Source: Candidatus Caccousia avicola
Lineage (GTDB): Bacteria > Bacillota > Clostridia > Oscillospirales > Acutalibacteraceae
DNA length: 64,000 bases
Direction of reading: 5' to 3'
Assembly (NCBI GenBank): GCA_018712435.1
Contig: DVGZ01000041.1
Location: 1-64,000, forward strand
Made by a program: the position numbers and the translations under genes. Each line of letters starts with the position of its first letter. Position 1 is the first letter of the stretch. Positions 49,170 to 59,015 of this stretch are shown piece after piece. The notes under the pieces were generated by a model. It saw nothing but the letters and a program-made list of their open reading frames with translations. It did no database searches and was not told the origin of the DNA.

Positions 49170-50330
49170 GTGAAAATGAAACAGATGCTTTCCATATTGG
49201 GCTCCACCGGCTCCATCGGCACACAGACGCTGGATGTCGTGCGCGGGCTGGGATTGTCTGTCTGCGCATTGGCCGCAAGGGGAAACGTCTCCCTGCTGGA
49301 AAAACAGATCCGGGAATGCAGGCCGCGTTTTGCGGCCGTTTTCGATCCGCAGGCGGCTAAAATGCTTCGCCTTGCCGTGCGCGATCTGGACGTCACCGTG
49401 GCGGAGGGGATGGAGGGCCTTTGCGAGGCTGCTTCCCTGCCCGAAGCGGATTTGGTCTGCAATTCCGTGATGGGAATGGTGGGTCTGGAGCCCACGCTGG
49501 CCGCGATTGAGGCGGGGAAGGATATTGCCCTTGCCAACAAGGAAACGCTTGTTGCGGGCGGCGCGCTTGTGATGACTCGTGCGGCGGAGAAGGGCGTGCG
49601 GATTTTTCCGGTGGACAGCGAGCACTCCGCGATTTTCCAGTGCTTGCAGGGCAGTCCGGGCGAACAGGCGGTTTCCCGTCTGATCCTCACCGCCTCGGGA
49701 GGGCCGTTCTTCGGCAAGAAAAAAGCGGAGCTGCAAAACGTCGGCCCGGAGCAGGCTCTGCGCCACCCGAACTGGAGCATGGGGGCGAAGATTACCATTG
49801 ATTCCGCCACCATGATGAACAAGGGCTTGGAGATCATGGAAGCCTCCTGGCTGTTCCATATGCCTCCCTCTCAAATTGATGTGGTGATTCACCGGGAGAG
49901 CGTGATCCACTCGCTGGTGGAGTATGCGGACAATTCCGTGATTGCCCAGCTGGGTGTGCCGGATATGCGCATTCCCATTCAGTATGCCGTTACATGGCCG
50001 GATCGCTTTCCGTCGCCGGTGCGCCGGCTGAGCCTGGCCGATTGGGGGACGCTTACCTTCTATCCGCCGGATGAGGAAGCCTTCCCCGCGATGGGAGCGG
50101 CCAGACGGGCGCTTGCGCGCGGCGGTCTGGCTCCCGCGGCTCTCAATGGAGCGAACGAAATGGCGGTCAGCCTGTTTTTGGAGGGGAAGCTTCCCTTCCT
50201 GCGCATTGCGGAGCTGGCGGAGGAGGCCTCGCAGGCTCAGCCGGCGGGGGAAAGTACGGTGACGCTGAACGCGATTCTCGAGGCCGATCGGGCGGCCCGC
50301 GACTATGTCCTGGCCCATGCCGGGCTTTGA
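49170..50330 (+). CDS. dxr: 1-deoxy-D-xylulose 5-phosphate reductoisomerase
   Basis: 386-aa NADPH enzyme of the MEP isoprenoid pathway making MEP. NADPH-binding ILGSTGSIGTQTLDV, LANKETLVAGG, FPVDSEHSAIFQ and HPNWSMGAKITIDSATMMNKGLE are diagnostic. GTG 49170 fits GGAAGGG seven bases upstream; ATG 49176 is close behind. Its product feeds the pathway that ispG, three genes on, continues, and finally UppS. Confidence 0.96.
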   Translation: MKMKQMLSILGSTGSIGTQTLDVVRGLGLSVCALAARGNVSLLEKQIRECRPRFAAVFDPQAAKMLRLAVRDLDVTVAEGMEGLCEAASLPEADLVCNSVMGMVGLEPTLAAIEAGKDIALANKETLVAGGALVMTRAAEKGVRIFPVDSEHSAIFQCLQGSPGEQAVSRLILTASGGPFFGKKKAELQNVGPEQALRHPNWSMGAKITIDSATMMNKGLEIMEASWLFHMPPSQIDVVIHRESVIHSLVEYADNSVIAQLGVPDMRIPIQYAVTWPDRFPSPVRRLSLADWGTLTFYPPDEEAFPAMGAARRALARGGLAPAALNGANEMAVSLFLEGKLPFLRIAELAEEASQAQPAGESTVTLNAILEADRAARDYVLAHAGL

Positions 50331-50342
50331 ATTTGAAACGAG

Positions 50343-51440
50343 GTGGTTGGTATCACACAAGTACTGCTGGTGATCATTGCCGTTCTACTGTTCGGCCTTG
50401 TCATTACGATTCATGAATTCGGCCACTTTTTCACAGCGAAGCTGTGCGGAATCCGGGTCAATGAGTTTGCGGTAGGCATGGGCCCTCAAATTGTCAGCTT
50501 CCAGAAGGGGGATACGCTTTATTCCCTTCGCTTGCTTCCGATTGGCGGCTATTGCGCCATGGAGGGCGAACAGGAGGACAGCAGCGACGAGAGGGCTTTC
50601 AACAGAAAACCCGTATGGAAACGCATCCTGGTGGTCTGTATGGGCGCGGTGATGAACATCGTCCTCGGTCTGATCCTGATGGTGATTGTGCTGCTGCAAA
50701 TGCCCTTGATGGGCTCCAATGTGGTGGCGCGGTTTGAGGAGAATTCCGCCTTGCAGGCGGCGGGAATTCAGGTGGGGGATGTGATCACCAGCATCGACGG
50801 CTACACGGTGCGGACCGACCGCGATCTCCAGTTTGCGCTGGCGATTCTGGACACAAGCGGATCGGAAGTGCTGGCGGATTTCACCGTCGACCGGGAGGGG
50901 CAGACGCTGCATTTCCCGGATGTGAAGATCAACACGGTGCAGGCGGAGGACGGGACAAAGAGCATCATCTTTGATTTCAAGGTGATGGCCATTCCCAAAA
51001 CCTTCGGAACCGTTCTGCAAAAAGCGGCGGAGGATACCATCTCGATCGTCCGCTTGGTCTGGCAGAGCCTGTTCATGCTGGTGACGGGGCAGTTCGGACT
51101 CAACGATCTGGCAGGTCCTGTCGGTACGGCGTCGGCCATCACACAGGCCGCGTCCGCCGGTCTGGAAAGCAACGGCTTTGCCGGGGCTTTGAACAATATT
51201 GTGTATATCATCATGGTCATTACCGTGAACCTCGGCATCATGAACCTTCTGCCGATTCCGGCCCTGGACGGCGGGCGGCTTCTGTTCCTGATCATTGAAG
51301 CGGTGGTGCGCCGTCCGATTCCGCGCCGGTTTGAAGGGATCGTCACAGCGGCGGGCTTTATTTTCCTGATGGCTGTGATGGTGCTGGTGACATTCAGCGA
51401 TATCCTGCGCCTGTTCACAGGGCAGGGGTTGGGAGCGTGA
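50343..51440 (+). CDS. rseP: RIP metalloprotease RseP (site-2 protease)
   Basis: 365-aa intramembrane zinc protease. HEFGH active site (residues 23-27), one PDZ domain (about 130-190) and the C-terminal NLLPIPALDGGRL third metal ligand motif. It cleaves anti-sigma factors and leftover signal peptides. GTG 50343 is used; a GAGG site is just upstream, so spacing is tight. Confidence 0.94.
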   Translation: MVGITQVLLVIIAVLLFGLVITIHEFGHFFTAKLCGIRVNEFAVGMGPQIVSFQKGDTLYSLRLLPIGGYCAMEGEQEDSSDERAFNRKPVWKRILVVCMGAVMNIVLGLILMVIVLLQMPLMGSNVVARFEENSALQAAGIQVGDVITSIDGYTVRTDRDLQFALAILDTSGSEVLADFTVDREGQTLHFPDVKINTVQAEDGTKSIIFDFKVMAIPKTFGTVLQKAAEDTISIVRLVWQSLFMLVTGQFGLNDLAGPVGTASAITQAASAGLESNGFAGALNNIVYIIMVITVNLGIMNLLPIPALDGGRLLFLIIEAVVRRPIPRRFEGIVTAAGFIFLMAVMVLVTFSDILRLFTGQGLGA

Positions 51441-51444
51441 CAAC

Positions 51445-52479
51445 ATGAGCAGACAAGTGAAAGCGGGAAACGTCCTGATTGGCGGCGGCGCGCCTGTGAC
51501 CGTGCAGTCCATGCTGAACGTTCCCTCCACCGATTTGGAGGGAAGCGTTCGCCAGGCGAAAGCGCTGGAAGCGGCGGGCTGTGAGCTGATCCGTGCCGCT
51601 GTGCCGGATCGCGACGCGGTCCGGCTGATCGCCGCGCTCAAAGAGGCGGTCCGTGTTCCGATTGTCGCGGACATTCATTTTGATTACCGTCTGGCGCTGG
51701 AATCCGCTGCGGCCGGTGTGGACAAGATCCGCATCAATCCTGGCAACATCGGGGACGACAGCCGCGTGAAGGCGGTGGCGGATGCCTGCCGCGCCCGAGG
51801 GATTCCGATCCGCGTCGGCGTGAATTCCGGCTCGGTGGAGCGAGAAATCCTCGCCAAACACGGCGGGCCTACGCCGGAAGCGCTTGTGGAGAGCGCGCTG
51901 TATCACGCTTCGCTGCTGGAGCGCTTCGATTTTACCGATATCGTTTTGTCGCTCAAATCCTCCACGGTGGATTCCACGATCCGCGCTTACGAGCTTTGCG
52001 CGGCCCGCTGTGATTATCCGCTGCATCTCGGCGTTACCGAGGCGGGCACGGAGCGAATGGGTCTGATTAAATCCTCCATCGGGATCGGTTCTCTGCTGCA
52101 AAGAGGAATTGGAGATACCATCCGCGTTTCCCTCACGGCGGATCCGGTCCGGGAGGTGCGGGCGGGGCAGGATATTCTGCGCGCGCTCGGTCTGCGGCGC
52201 GGCCCGCAGCTGGTCTCGTGTCCGACATGCGGGCGGACGCGGATTGATCTTATTTCCATCGCCAATGAGGTGGAAGCCCGGCTGGCCTCCTGTACCAAGG
52301 ATATCAAGGTTGCCGTGATGGGGTGCGTGGTCAACGGCCCCGGCGAAGCCAGAGAAGCCGACGTGGGCATTGCCGGCGGCAAGGGCGAGGGACTGGTGTT
52401 CCGCAAGGGGGAGATTCTGCGCAAGGTGCCGGAGGATCGCCTGGTGGACGAGCTGATGAAGGAAATCGAATTGTTATGA
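51445..52479 (+). CDS. ispG: 4-hydroxy-3-methylbut-2-enyl-diphosphate synthase (flavodoxin/ferredoxin)
   Basis: 344-aa [4Fe-4S] enzyme of the MEP pathway (GcpE) producing HMBPP. N-terminal TIM barrel (PVTVQSML, ADIHFDYRLAL, KIRINPGNIGDD) and C-terminal cluster ligands SCPTCGRTRID and VMGCVVNGPGEARE. It is the short bacterial form without the plant insert. Only 4 bp separate it from rseP. Electrons come from ferredoxin or flavodoxin. Confidence 0.96.
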   Translation: MSRQVKAGNVLIGGGAPVTVQSMLNVPSTDLEGSVRQAKALEAAGCELIRAAVPDRDAVRLIAALKEAVRVPIVADIHFDYRLALESAAAGVDKIRINPGNIGDDSRVKAVADACRARGIPIRVGVNSGSVEREILAKHGGPTPEALVESALYHASLLERFDFTDIVLSLKSSTVDSTIRAYELCAARCDYPLHLGVTEAGTERMGLIKSSIGIGSLLQRGIGDTIRVSLTADPVREVRAGQDILRALGLRRGPQLVSCPTCGRTRIDLISIANEVEARLASCTKDIKVAVMGCVVNGPGEAREADVGIAGGKGEGLVFRKGEILRKVPEDRLVDELMKEIELL

Positions 52480-52485
52480 ACAACT

Positions 52486-52518
52486 GGGCTCCGGACTTTT
52501 GTCCGGCGCCCTGTTTTT
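52486..52518 (+). terminator. Terminator after ispG
   Basis: GGGCTCCGGAC / GTCCGGCGCCC, loop TTTT, then TGTTTTT. It separates the isoprenoid operon from polC. Confidence 0.88.
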
Positions 52519-52547
52519 GAGAATGGTTGAGGGTGAAGAAAGCAGGA

Positions 52548-55500
52548 ATGGATAAGACCTTTGGAGAGTTTTTTCGTCCTTTTATCAATTTTGAGGGGCT
52601 GCCGGAAACGATCGCGCAGGGCGTGATCGAGACGATGCAGGTGGATTCCATAAATCGTTGTGTGGCGGCGGCGGTGCAGTTTCCCTCCCTGGTGGAAAGG
52701 GAAGCGCTGTATGAGGCGGAAAAAAGAGTCGCCCTTTCGCCGGGGCTCCAGCTGACGCGGGCCAGCCTTCGTCCGAAGTTTCCGCCGGAAGCGTTCTGCG
52801 CGGAATATCTTCCGAGCCTGGTGCTGGAGATGAAGCGGCGGGACGCGAGCATCAACGGAACCTTTTCCGACGCGCAGGCGCGTTTGGAGGAGGGGAAGAT
52901 TATCGTCACGCTGGCCCACGGCGGAGCGGAGCTGATGCGCCAGCGGCGCGCGGATCGCTTGATGAGCCGGATCATTTCCGAGGAATTCGGGCTGACTGTC
53001 GCCGTGGATTTTGACGGCGTTACCGAGGTGGATGTGGACAGCAGCGCCTATCTGGAACGCCAGCGGCAGACGGAAGAGCGCCTGCGGCGTGAAGCGGTGG
53101 TGGAAGCGGTTTCGCAGTATGAGAGCACCATGAACCGTCAGTCGCCCCACGAAAAAAAGGTGGCGGCGCGTCAGGCGGCAAACCAAACGCCGCGTGTCGG
53201 TACGGGCGGTTCCGCGGAGACATGGGGCGAGCGCGTGCCGCCCGTGGTGAACATCCGCAGCGGCGCGACCATGCTTCCGGCCATTCTGCCGGAGACGATG
53301 AAGGAGATCCATGGCCGCATGGGGCGCGTCCGCCTGATGCAGATTGCGAAGATTACGCCCGACGCGGGCAGCGTGGCTGTCTGGGGCGAGATCTTTTCGA
53401 TGGAAACGCGGATGACCCGCGATCAGAGCCGGAAGATATACTCCATCAATATTACGGACTACACCGGATCGATCACGCTCAAAATTTTGCAGGACGCCAA
53501 GCAGTGCCGGGCTCTCGACGAGCTGTCCAACGGAACGAGCATCGTGGTGCGCGGCGAGGTCGAATACGACAAATACGATCACGAGATCGTCCTGCGTCCG
53601 CGGGCCGTGGCCACGGTGGAGCAGGCCAAGGTGGTCGATGACGCGCCCGTCAAGCGGGTGGAGCTGCACCTGCACACCAATATGTCGAGCATGGACGGCG
53701 TGACGGGTGTGGGCGAGCTGATTGCCCGCGCGGCAAAGTGGGGCCATCCCGCGATCGCTATCACGGACCACGGTGTGGCGCAGGCGTACCCGGATGCGAT
53801 GAACGCGGCGGCGAAGGTCAACAGCAAGGGCGGCCACATCAAGGTGATCTATGGTGTGGAATCGTATTTCATCAATGATATGGTTCCCGCCGTCAAGGGA
53901 GACTCGGACGCTCCGTTCAGCGGGGAGTTCATCTCCTTCGATATTGAGACAACGGGTTTGAGCCCGAATCAGGAGCGCATCACCGAGATCGGCGCGGTGC
54001 GTTTGCGTAACGGGGAGATCGTGGAGACGTTCGACACCTTTGTGAACCCGGAAAAGCCGATTCCTCCTAAAATCACCGAGCTGACGGGCATCACCAACGA
54101 GATGGTGAGGGATGCGCCCTCCGAGCGGGAAGCTTTGGAAGCGTTTTTCCGCTTCTGCGGCAGCGACGCGGCGATCCTGGTCGCGCACAACGCGGAGTTT
54201 GATACCTCGTTCCTGCGCGCCGCCGCCCGGCGCTGTGAGATGGAATTCCCCTATACTTATATCGACACCCTGCCGATGTGCCGTTCCCTTCTCAAAGATC
54301 TGAAAAATCATAAGCTGGATACGGTGGCCAACTATTTGAAGCTGGCTCCGTTCAACCATCACCGCGCGAACGATGACGCGGCCGTGCTTGGTGGGATTTT
54401 CGCCGCCCTTTTGCAGCGTCTCCATGAGGATACCGGGGCGGAGACGGTGCAGCAGATCAACACCTCGCTGACGGGCGGGGACTGGAAGAAGCTCAAACCG
54501 TATCACCAGATTATCCTGGTGCGCAACCAGACTGGCCTGAAAAATCTGTATAAGCTGATTTCGATGTCGCATCTGGATTACTTCTTTAAAAAGCCTCGTA
54601 TCCCCAAAAGCGTGCTGATGCAGTACCGCGAAGGGCTGATCCTCGGCAGCGCCTGCGAGGCGGGCGAGCTGTACCGGGCTGTGTTCAACGGCGCGCCCTG
54701 GGATGAGCTGTGCCGGATCGCGGAATTTTACGATTACCTGGAAATCCAGCCGCTGGGCAACAACGAGTTTATGGTGCGGCAGGGCATGGTGCCGGACGAG
54801 GAGCGTTTGAAGGACTTCAACCGCACCATTGTGCGCCTGGGCGAAAAGCTGAACAAGCCGGTCGTGGCGACGTGCGACGTGCATTTCATGGATCCGAAGG
54901 ACGCGGATTTCCGCCGGATCCTCATGGCGGGCCAGGGCTATGACGACGCGGACAACCAGGCTCCGCTCTATTTCCGCACCACCCCGGAAATGCTCCAGGA
55001 ATTCGCCTATCTGGGCGAGGAAAAGGCGTATGAGATCGTCGTCAAGAATTCCAATCTCATTGCGGATATGGTGGAAGAGATTCGCCCAATCCCGGACGGC
55101 GTGTTCCCGCCCTTCATCGATGGGGCGGAGGAACAGCTGAATTCCATTTGCTGGAAGCGTGCGAAGGAGATTTACGGCGATCCCATGCCGGAGCTTGTGC
55201 GCAAGCGTTTGGAGCGTGAGCTGGGCTCCATCAACAAGCATGGTTTCTCCGTGCTGTACATGACGGCGCAGAAGCTGGTGGCGAACAGTGAGGAGCACGG
55301 CTATCTTGTTGGTTCGCGTGGATCGGTTGGTTCGTCGTTCGTGGCGAGTATGTCGGGTATTTCCGAGGTTAACCCGCTGGAACCGCATTATATCTGCCCG
55401 AACTGCAAAAACAGCGAATTCATTCTCGACGGCAGCTATGGATCGGGCTTCGATCTGCCGCCGAAGAAATGCCCGAAATGCGGCTCGGATTACGATCGGG

Positions 55501-56984
55501 ACGGCCATAACATCCCGTTTGAAACGTTCCTGGGATTCGACGGCGACAAAACGCCGGATATCGACCTGAACTTCTCCGGTGAATACCAGAGCGGCGCGCA
55601 CCGCTACACGGAAACGCTGTTCGGTAAGGACCATGTGTTCAAGGCCGGAACCATCGCCACGGTGGCCGATAAGACGGCGGTTGGTTTTGTGAAGAAGTAT
55701 CAGGAGGAAAAGGGCCTGACCTGCCACCGGGCCGAGGAGATGCGTTTGTCCATCGGCTGTACCGGTATCAAGCGCACCACGGGACAGCATCCGGGCGGCA
55801 TGGTCGTGGTGCCGAAGGGCTATGAGATTTACGATTTTTGCCCCGTTCAGCACCCCGCCAACGATCAGAATTCGGATAACATCACCACGCACTTCGATTT
55901 CCATTCCATCCACGACACCATCTGTAAACTGGATGAACTTGGACACGACGTGCCGACCATCTATCACTATCTGGAGGAATATACCGGCATTCCGGTGATG
56001 AAGGTCTCCATGAGCGATCCTGAGGTGATGGCGCTGTTCCATTCCACAGAGCCGCTCGGCGTTACGCCGGAGGACATTGATTCGCAGACGGGTACCTTCT
56101 CTCTGCCGGAGCTGGGCACGCCCTTTGTCCGTCAGATGCTCATGGATTCCCAGCCGCATACCTTCTCGGACTTTCTCCAGATCTCCGGCCTGTCCCATGG
56201 CACGGACGTGTGGCTCGGCAACGCGCAGGATCTGATCAAGAACGGCACCTGCACCATCTCAGAGGTGATCGGTACGCGTGACAGCATCATGACGTACCTG
56301 CTGCTCAAAGGATTGGAGCCGAAGATGGCGTTCAAGATCATGGAGATCACCCGAAAGGGAAAAGCCCCCTCTTTGTTGACGGATGAACACAAGCAGGCAA
56401 TGCGCGACCACGGTGTGCCGGAGTGGTACATCGAGTCGTGCTTGAAAATCAAGTACATGTTCCCGAAGGCGCACGCGGCGGCATATATGATTTCCGCCCT
56501 GCGTCTGGGCTGGTACAAGGTGCACCGCCCGGTCGAATACTACGCCGCCTACTTTACGGTGCGCGGCGAGGACTTTGACGGGATTCTGGTGGCACAGGGG
56601 CGCGAAGCCGTCCGCCGCCGGATGAACGAGATCACCATGAAGGGCAAGGAAGCCAGCAAGAAGGAGGAGGACGCGTTTGCGACGCTCCAAATCGTCAATG
56701 AAATGCTGGCGCGCGGTATTCAGGTGCTGCCGGTTGACCTCTACCGTTCCCACGCGAAAAAATATCTGGTTGAGGACGGCAAGGTGCGTCTGCCGTTTGC
56801 CTCCCTTGGCGGCGTGGGGGAAGCCGCGGCAAACAGTCTCTATGAGGCGGGGCAGCAGGGCGCGTACATTTCGGTGGACGACTTGCAGGCCCGCTCCAAG
56901 GTGTCAAAATCGGTGATTGAGATGCTGAGCGAGGCGGGAGCCTTGAAGGATCTTCCCCAAAGCTCGCAGATGACGCTGTTCTGA
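52548..56984 (+). CDS. polC: DNA polymerase III alpha subunit, Gram-positive PolC type
   Basis: 1,478-aa replicative polymerase with built-in proofreading. Order: N-terminal domain (1-230), OB domain (about 250-360), PHP part 1 (VELHLHTNMSSMDG, about 370), inserted DEDD exonuclease (FISFDIETTGL, about 462-630), PHP part 2, palm with PDIDLNFS catalytic aspartates (about 1003), fingers, and a C-terminal duplex-binding region. Starts possible at TTG 52527, GTG 52533 and ATG 52548; MDKTFG is the most family-like. PolC is confined to Gram-positives and relatives, which helps place the organism. A terminator isolates it from ispG. Confidence 0.96.
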   Translation: MDKTFGEFFRPFINFEGLPETIAQGVIETMQVDSINRCVAAAVQFPSLVEREALYEAEKRVALSPGLQLTRASLRPKFPPEAFCAEYLPSLVLEMKRRDASINGTFSDAQARLEEGKIIVTLAHGGAELMRQRRADRLMSRIISEEFGLTVAVDFDGVTEVDVDSSAYLERQRQTEERLRREAVVEAVSQYESTMNRQSPHEKKVAARQAANQTPRVGTGGSAETWGERVPPVVNIRSGATMLPAILPETMKEIHGRMGRVRLMQIAKITPDAGSVAVWGEIFSMETRMTRDQSRKIYSINITDYTGSITLKILQDAKQCRALDELSNGTSIVVRGEVEYDKYDHEIVLRPRAVATVEQAKVVDDAPVKRVELHLHTNMSSMDGVTGVGELIARAAKWGHPAIAITDHGVAQAYPDAMNAAAKVNSKGGHIKVIYGVESYFINDMVPAVKGDSDAPFSGEFISFDIETTGLSPNQERITEIGAVRLRNGEIVETFDTFVNPEKPIPPKITELTGITNEMVRDAPSEREALEAFFRFCGSDAAILVAHNAEFDTSFLRAAARRCEMEFPYTYIDTLPMCRSLLKDLKNHKLDTVANYLKLAPFNHHRANDDAAVLGGIFAALLQRLHEDTGAETVQQINTSLTGGDWKKLKPYHQIILVRNQTGLKNLYKLISMSHLDYFFKKPRIPKSVLMQYREGLILGSACEAGELYRAVFNGAPWDELCRIAEFYDYLEIQPLGNNEFMVRQGMVPDEERLKDFNRTIVRLGEKLNKPVVATCDVHFMDPKDADFRRILMAGQGYDDADNQAPLYFRTTPEMLQEFAYLGEEKAYEIVVKNSNLIADMVEEIRPIPDGVFPPFIDGAEEQLNSICWKRAKEIYGDPMPELVRKRLERELGSINKHGFSVLYMTAQKLVANSEEHGYLVGSRGSVGSSFVASMSGISEVNPLEPHYICPNCKNSEFILDGSYGSGFDLPPKKCPKCGSDYDRDGHNIPFETFLGFDGDKTPDIDLNFSGEYQSGAHRYTETLFGKDHVFKAGTIATVADKTAVGFVKKYQEEKGLTCHRAEEMRLSIGCTGIKRTTGQHPGGMVVVPKGYEIYDFCPVQHPANDQNSDNITTHFDFHSIHDTICKLDELGHDVPTIYHYLEEYTGIPVMKVSMSDPEVMALFHSTEPLGVTPEDIDSQTGTFSLPELGTPFVRQMLMDSQPHTFSDFLQISGLSHGTDVWLGNAQDLIKNGTCTISEVIGTRDSIMTYLLLKGLEPKMAFKIMEITRKGKAPSLLTDEHKQAMRDHGVPEWYIESCLKIKYMFPKAHAAAYMISALRLGWYKVHRPVEYYAAYFTVRGEDFDGILVAQGREAVRRRMNEITMKGKEASKKEEDAFATLQIVNEMLARGIQVLPVDLYRSHAKKYLVEDGKVRLPFASLGGVGEAAANSLYEAGQQGAYISVDDLQARSKVSKSVIEMLSEAGALKDLPQSSQMTLF

Positions 56985-56993
56985 CAGAAAGAC

Positions 56994-57030
56994 AATGGGA
57001 AACCACACAGGGCGGTTTCCCATTTTTCTT
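56994..57030 (+). terminator. Terminator after polC
   Basis: AATGGGAAACC / GGTTTCCCATT with TTTTCTT. Confidence 0.9.
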
Positions 57031-57065
57031 GAGTTCATCCAGCAAAAGTATGTGGAAATTATCCC

Positions 57066-57094
57066 TTGACGCGGATGATTCATCATGATATTAT
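57066..57094 (+). promoter_or_regulatory. Sigma-A promoter of the histidine operon
   Basis: TTGACG (57066-57071), 17-bp spacer, TATTAT (57089-57094). The 53-nt leader has a CCGTTCCC-GAAA-GGGACGG hairpin and no His T-box. Confidence 0.75.
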
Positions 57095-57147
57095 ATTAGC
57101 GAACTAAAGCGAAAGGCCGTTCCCGAAAGGGACGGAGCGTACAGAAG

Positions 57148-58371
57148 ATGAAAAAATACAGCAAAGTAACGCCGGAAGGGACAAAGGATCTTCTCTTTGA
57201 AGAGTGTCTGATCAATCGCATGGTGGAGCAGAAGCTGAGCCGTGTCTTTGTGTCCCGCGGCTTCCATGAGGTTGTCACCCCCGCGATGGAATTTATGGAT
57301 GTGTTCGATCCGGAAACCTCCGGAATCGCTCCGGAGATCATGTATAAAATGTCGGACCGGCGCGGCCGCCTTGTTGTGATGCGCCCGGACTCCACCATGC
57401 CGATCGCGCGTCTGGCGGCAACCCGCCTGCAAAACGAGGAAAAGCCGCTGCGCCTGTATTACACGCAGCGCATTTACCGCAACAATCCGAATCTGACGGG
57501 CCGCAGCGACGAGGTGCTGCAATCGGGCGTGGAGCTGCTGGGTGCGTCGGGAAAACGGGCGGATCTCGAAGCCATTGCCACGGCGGTGGAAGCGCTCTCC
57601 CACTGCACGCCGGACTTTCGTCTGGAACTGGGACACGCGGGCTTTTTCCGCGCGATTGCCGCACAGCTTCCGATTTCTCCGGAGCAGCGCGAGGACATCC
57701 GTTCCACCATCGAGGCGAAAAATTATGCCGCGCTGAATACGCTGCTGGATGGTCTGGAACAGACCCGCTCCGTGGCGGCGATGCGCCGTTTGCCCCGTCT
57801 GTTCGGCGGGGAGGAGGTTTTTGCCGAAGCGGCTCCGCTGTGCGGGAGCGAGGAAGCGGCCTCCATGCTGGAATATCTCCATTCCCTGTACCGCAGTCTG
57901 GTGCAGCTCGATCTGGGCGATCGGCTGATGGTGGATCTGGGGCTGGTGCAACGCAACGATTACTATACCGGCGTGGTGTTCAGCGCCTACGCGCAGGACT
58001 GCGGAGACGCGATCCTGTTGGGCGGGCGGTACGATAACCTCTTGTCCCGCTTCGATCTCCCGATGCCCGCCATTGGTTTTTCCGTGAATGTGGACGCGGT
58101 GGTGAAGCTGCTGGCGGAGCAGGGCTACGCGCCGGACTGCCCGAAGCCGGATGTTCTGGTGTTTGGGCCGGAGGGCTGCGAGATGAAAGCGCTTCTGTTT
58201 GCCTCCGGCGTGGCCGCGCAGGGAGGAAGCTGTGAAACCTCCGTGTTTGAGACGGAGGAGGAAACCATCGCGTATGCGCGCCGCGGGGGAATCTCCCGTG
58301 TGGCCGTTGTGGACGATACGGTTCGGGAAATCCGTCTGGAGGACGAAACGGGAAAGGGGGAGGCCAGATGA
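57148..58371 (+). CDS. hisZ: ATP phosphoribosyltransferase regulatory subunit
   Basis: 407-aa catalytically silent HisRS paralogue that activates the short HisG. Class II synthetase-like motifs TPEGTKDLL, MRPDSTMPIAR, RIYRNNPNLTGRSDEVLQSGVELLG are present. Needed because the HisG downstream is the short form. The stop overlaps hisG's ATG (ATGA). Confidence 0.93.
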   Translation: MKKYSKVTPEGTKDLLFEECLINRMVEQKLSRVFVSRGFHEVVTPAMEFMDVFDPETSGIAPEIMYKMSDRRGRLVVMRPDSTMPIARLAATRLQNEEKPLRLYYTQRIYRNNPNLTGRSDEVLQSGVELLGASGKRADLEAIATAVEALSHCTPDFRLELGHAGFFRAIAAQLPISPEQREDIRSTIEAKNYAALNTLLDGLEQTRSVAAMRRLPRLFGGEEVFAEAAPLCGSEEAASMLEYLHSLYRSLVQLDLGDRLMVDLGLVQRNDYYTGVVFSAYAQDCGDAILLGGRYDNLLSRFDLPMPAIGFSVNVDAVVKLLAEQGYAPDCPKPDVLVFGPEGCEMKALLFASGVAAQGGSCETSVFETEEETIAYARRGGISRVAVVDDTVREIRLEDETGKGEAR

Positions 58372-59015
58372 AGCCGCTGCGCATTGCGCTGACAAAGGGC
58401 CGCCTGGAAAAGGATACGGTGGCCCTGTTTGAGAAAATCGGATATGACTGCGACGCGGTTCACAACAAAGGCCGCCGCCTGATCCTTCCCGTGGGGGATC
58501 GGCTGGAAGTGGTTCTGGCCAAAGCCGCCGACGTGATTACCTATGTGGAGCATGGCGTGTGCGATATGGGAGTTGTGGGAAAGGATACCATCATGGAGCA
58601 CGGATCCAGCTTCTATGAGGTGCTGGATCTGGGCTTCGGACGGTGCCGGTTCGCGCTGGCCGCCCCCAAAGGGGCGGATTTTTGGAGCGGCTATTCCTCC
58701 CGTACCATCGCCACCAAATATCCCGCCACCGCCCGCGCATTTTTTGAGAGCCGCGGAATGGATGTGAGCATCATTAAAATTGAAGGCTCCGTGGAACTTG
58801 CGCCGCTGCTGGGGCTGTCGGACGCGATTGTGGATATCGTGGAGACAGGAACAACGCTCAAAGAAAACGGTCTTGAAGTGGTGGAAGAGATTTGCCCCAT
58901 TTCCGCGCGGCTGATTGTGAATGTGGCAAGCTTGAAGCTGAGAAAGCAGGAGATTGAAACACTGGTGAGCCAGATGGAGCAGGAAACAAGAAAACGGGAG
59001 GGAACAACGCGGTGA
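58368..59015 (+). CDS. hisG: ATP phosphoribosyltransferase, short form
   Basis: 215-aa catalytic subunit for the first step of histidine synthesis (PRPP + ATP). It lacks the ~80-aa C-terminal regulatory domain of the long form and therefore depends on HisZ. RIALTKGRLEKDTV, D(I/M)GVVGKDT and the PRPP site DIVETGTTLKENGL are seen. The stop overlaps hisD. Confidence 0.96.
   Translation: MKPLRIALTKGRLEKDTVALFEKIGYDCDAVHNKGRRLILPVGDRLEVVLAKAADVITYVEHGVCDMGVVGKDTIMEHGSSFYEVLDLGFGRCRFALAAPKGADFWSGYSSRTIATKYPATARAFFESRGMDVSIIKIEGSVELAPLLGLSDAIVDIVETGTTLKENGLEVVEEICPISARLIVNVASLKLRKQEIETLVSQMEQETRKREGTTR

Noticed and set aside
52014..56198. Very long open frame on the minus strand opposite polC
   Set aside because: Antisense to an intact, motif-complete PolC; composition follows the codon bias of the sense gene and there is no ribosome site or family motif.
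57095..57147. His T-box or attenuator before hisZ
   Set aside because: The leader is only ~50 nt with one short hairpin; no TGGxACCGCG box and no run of His codons.
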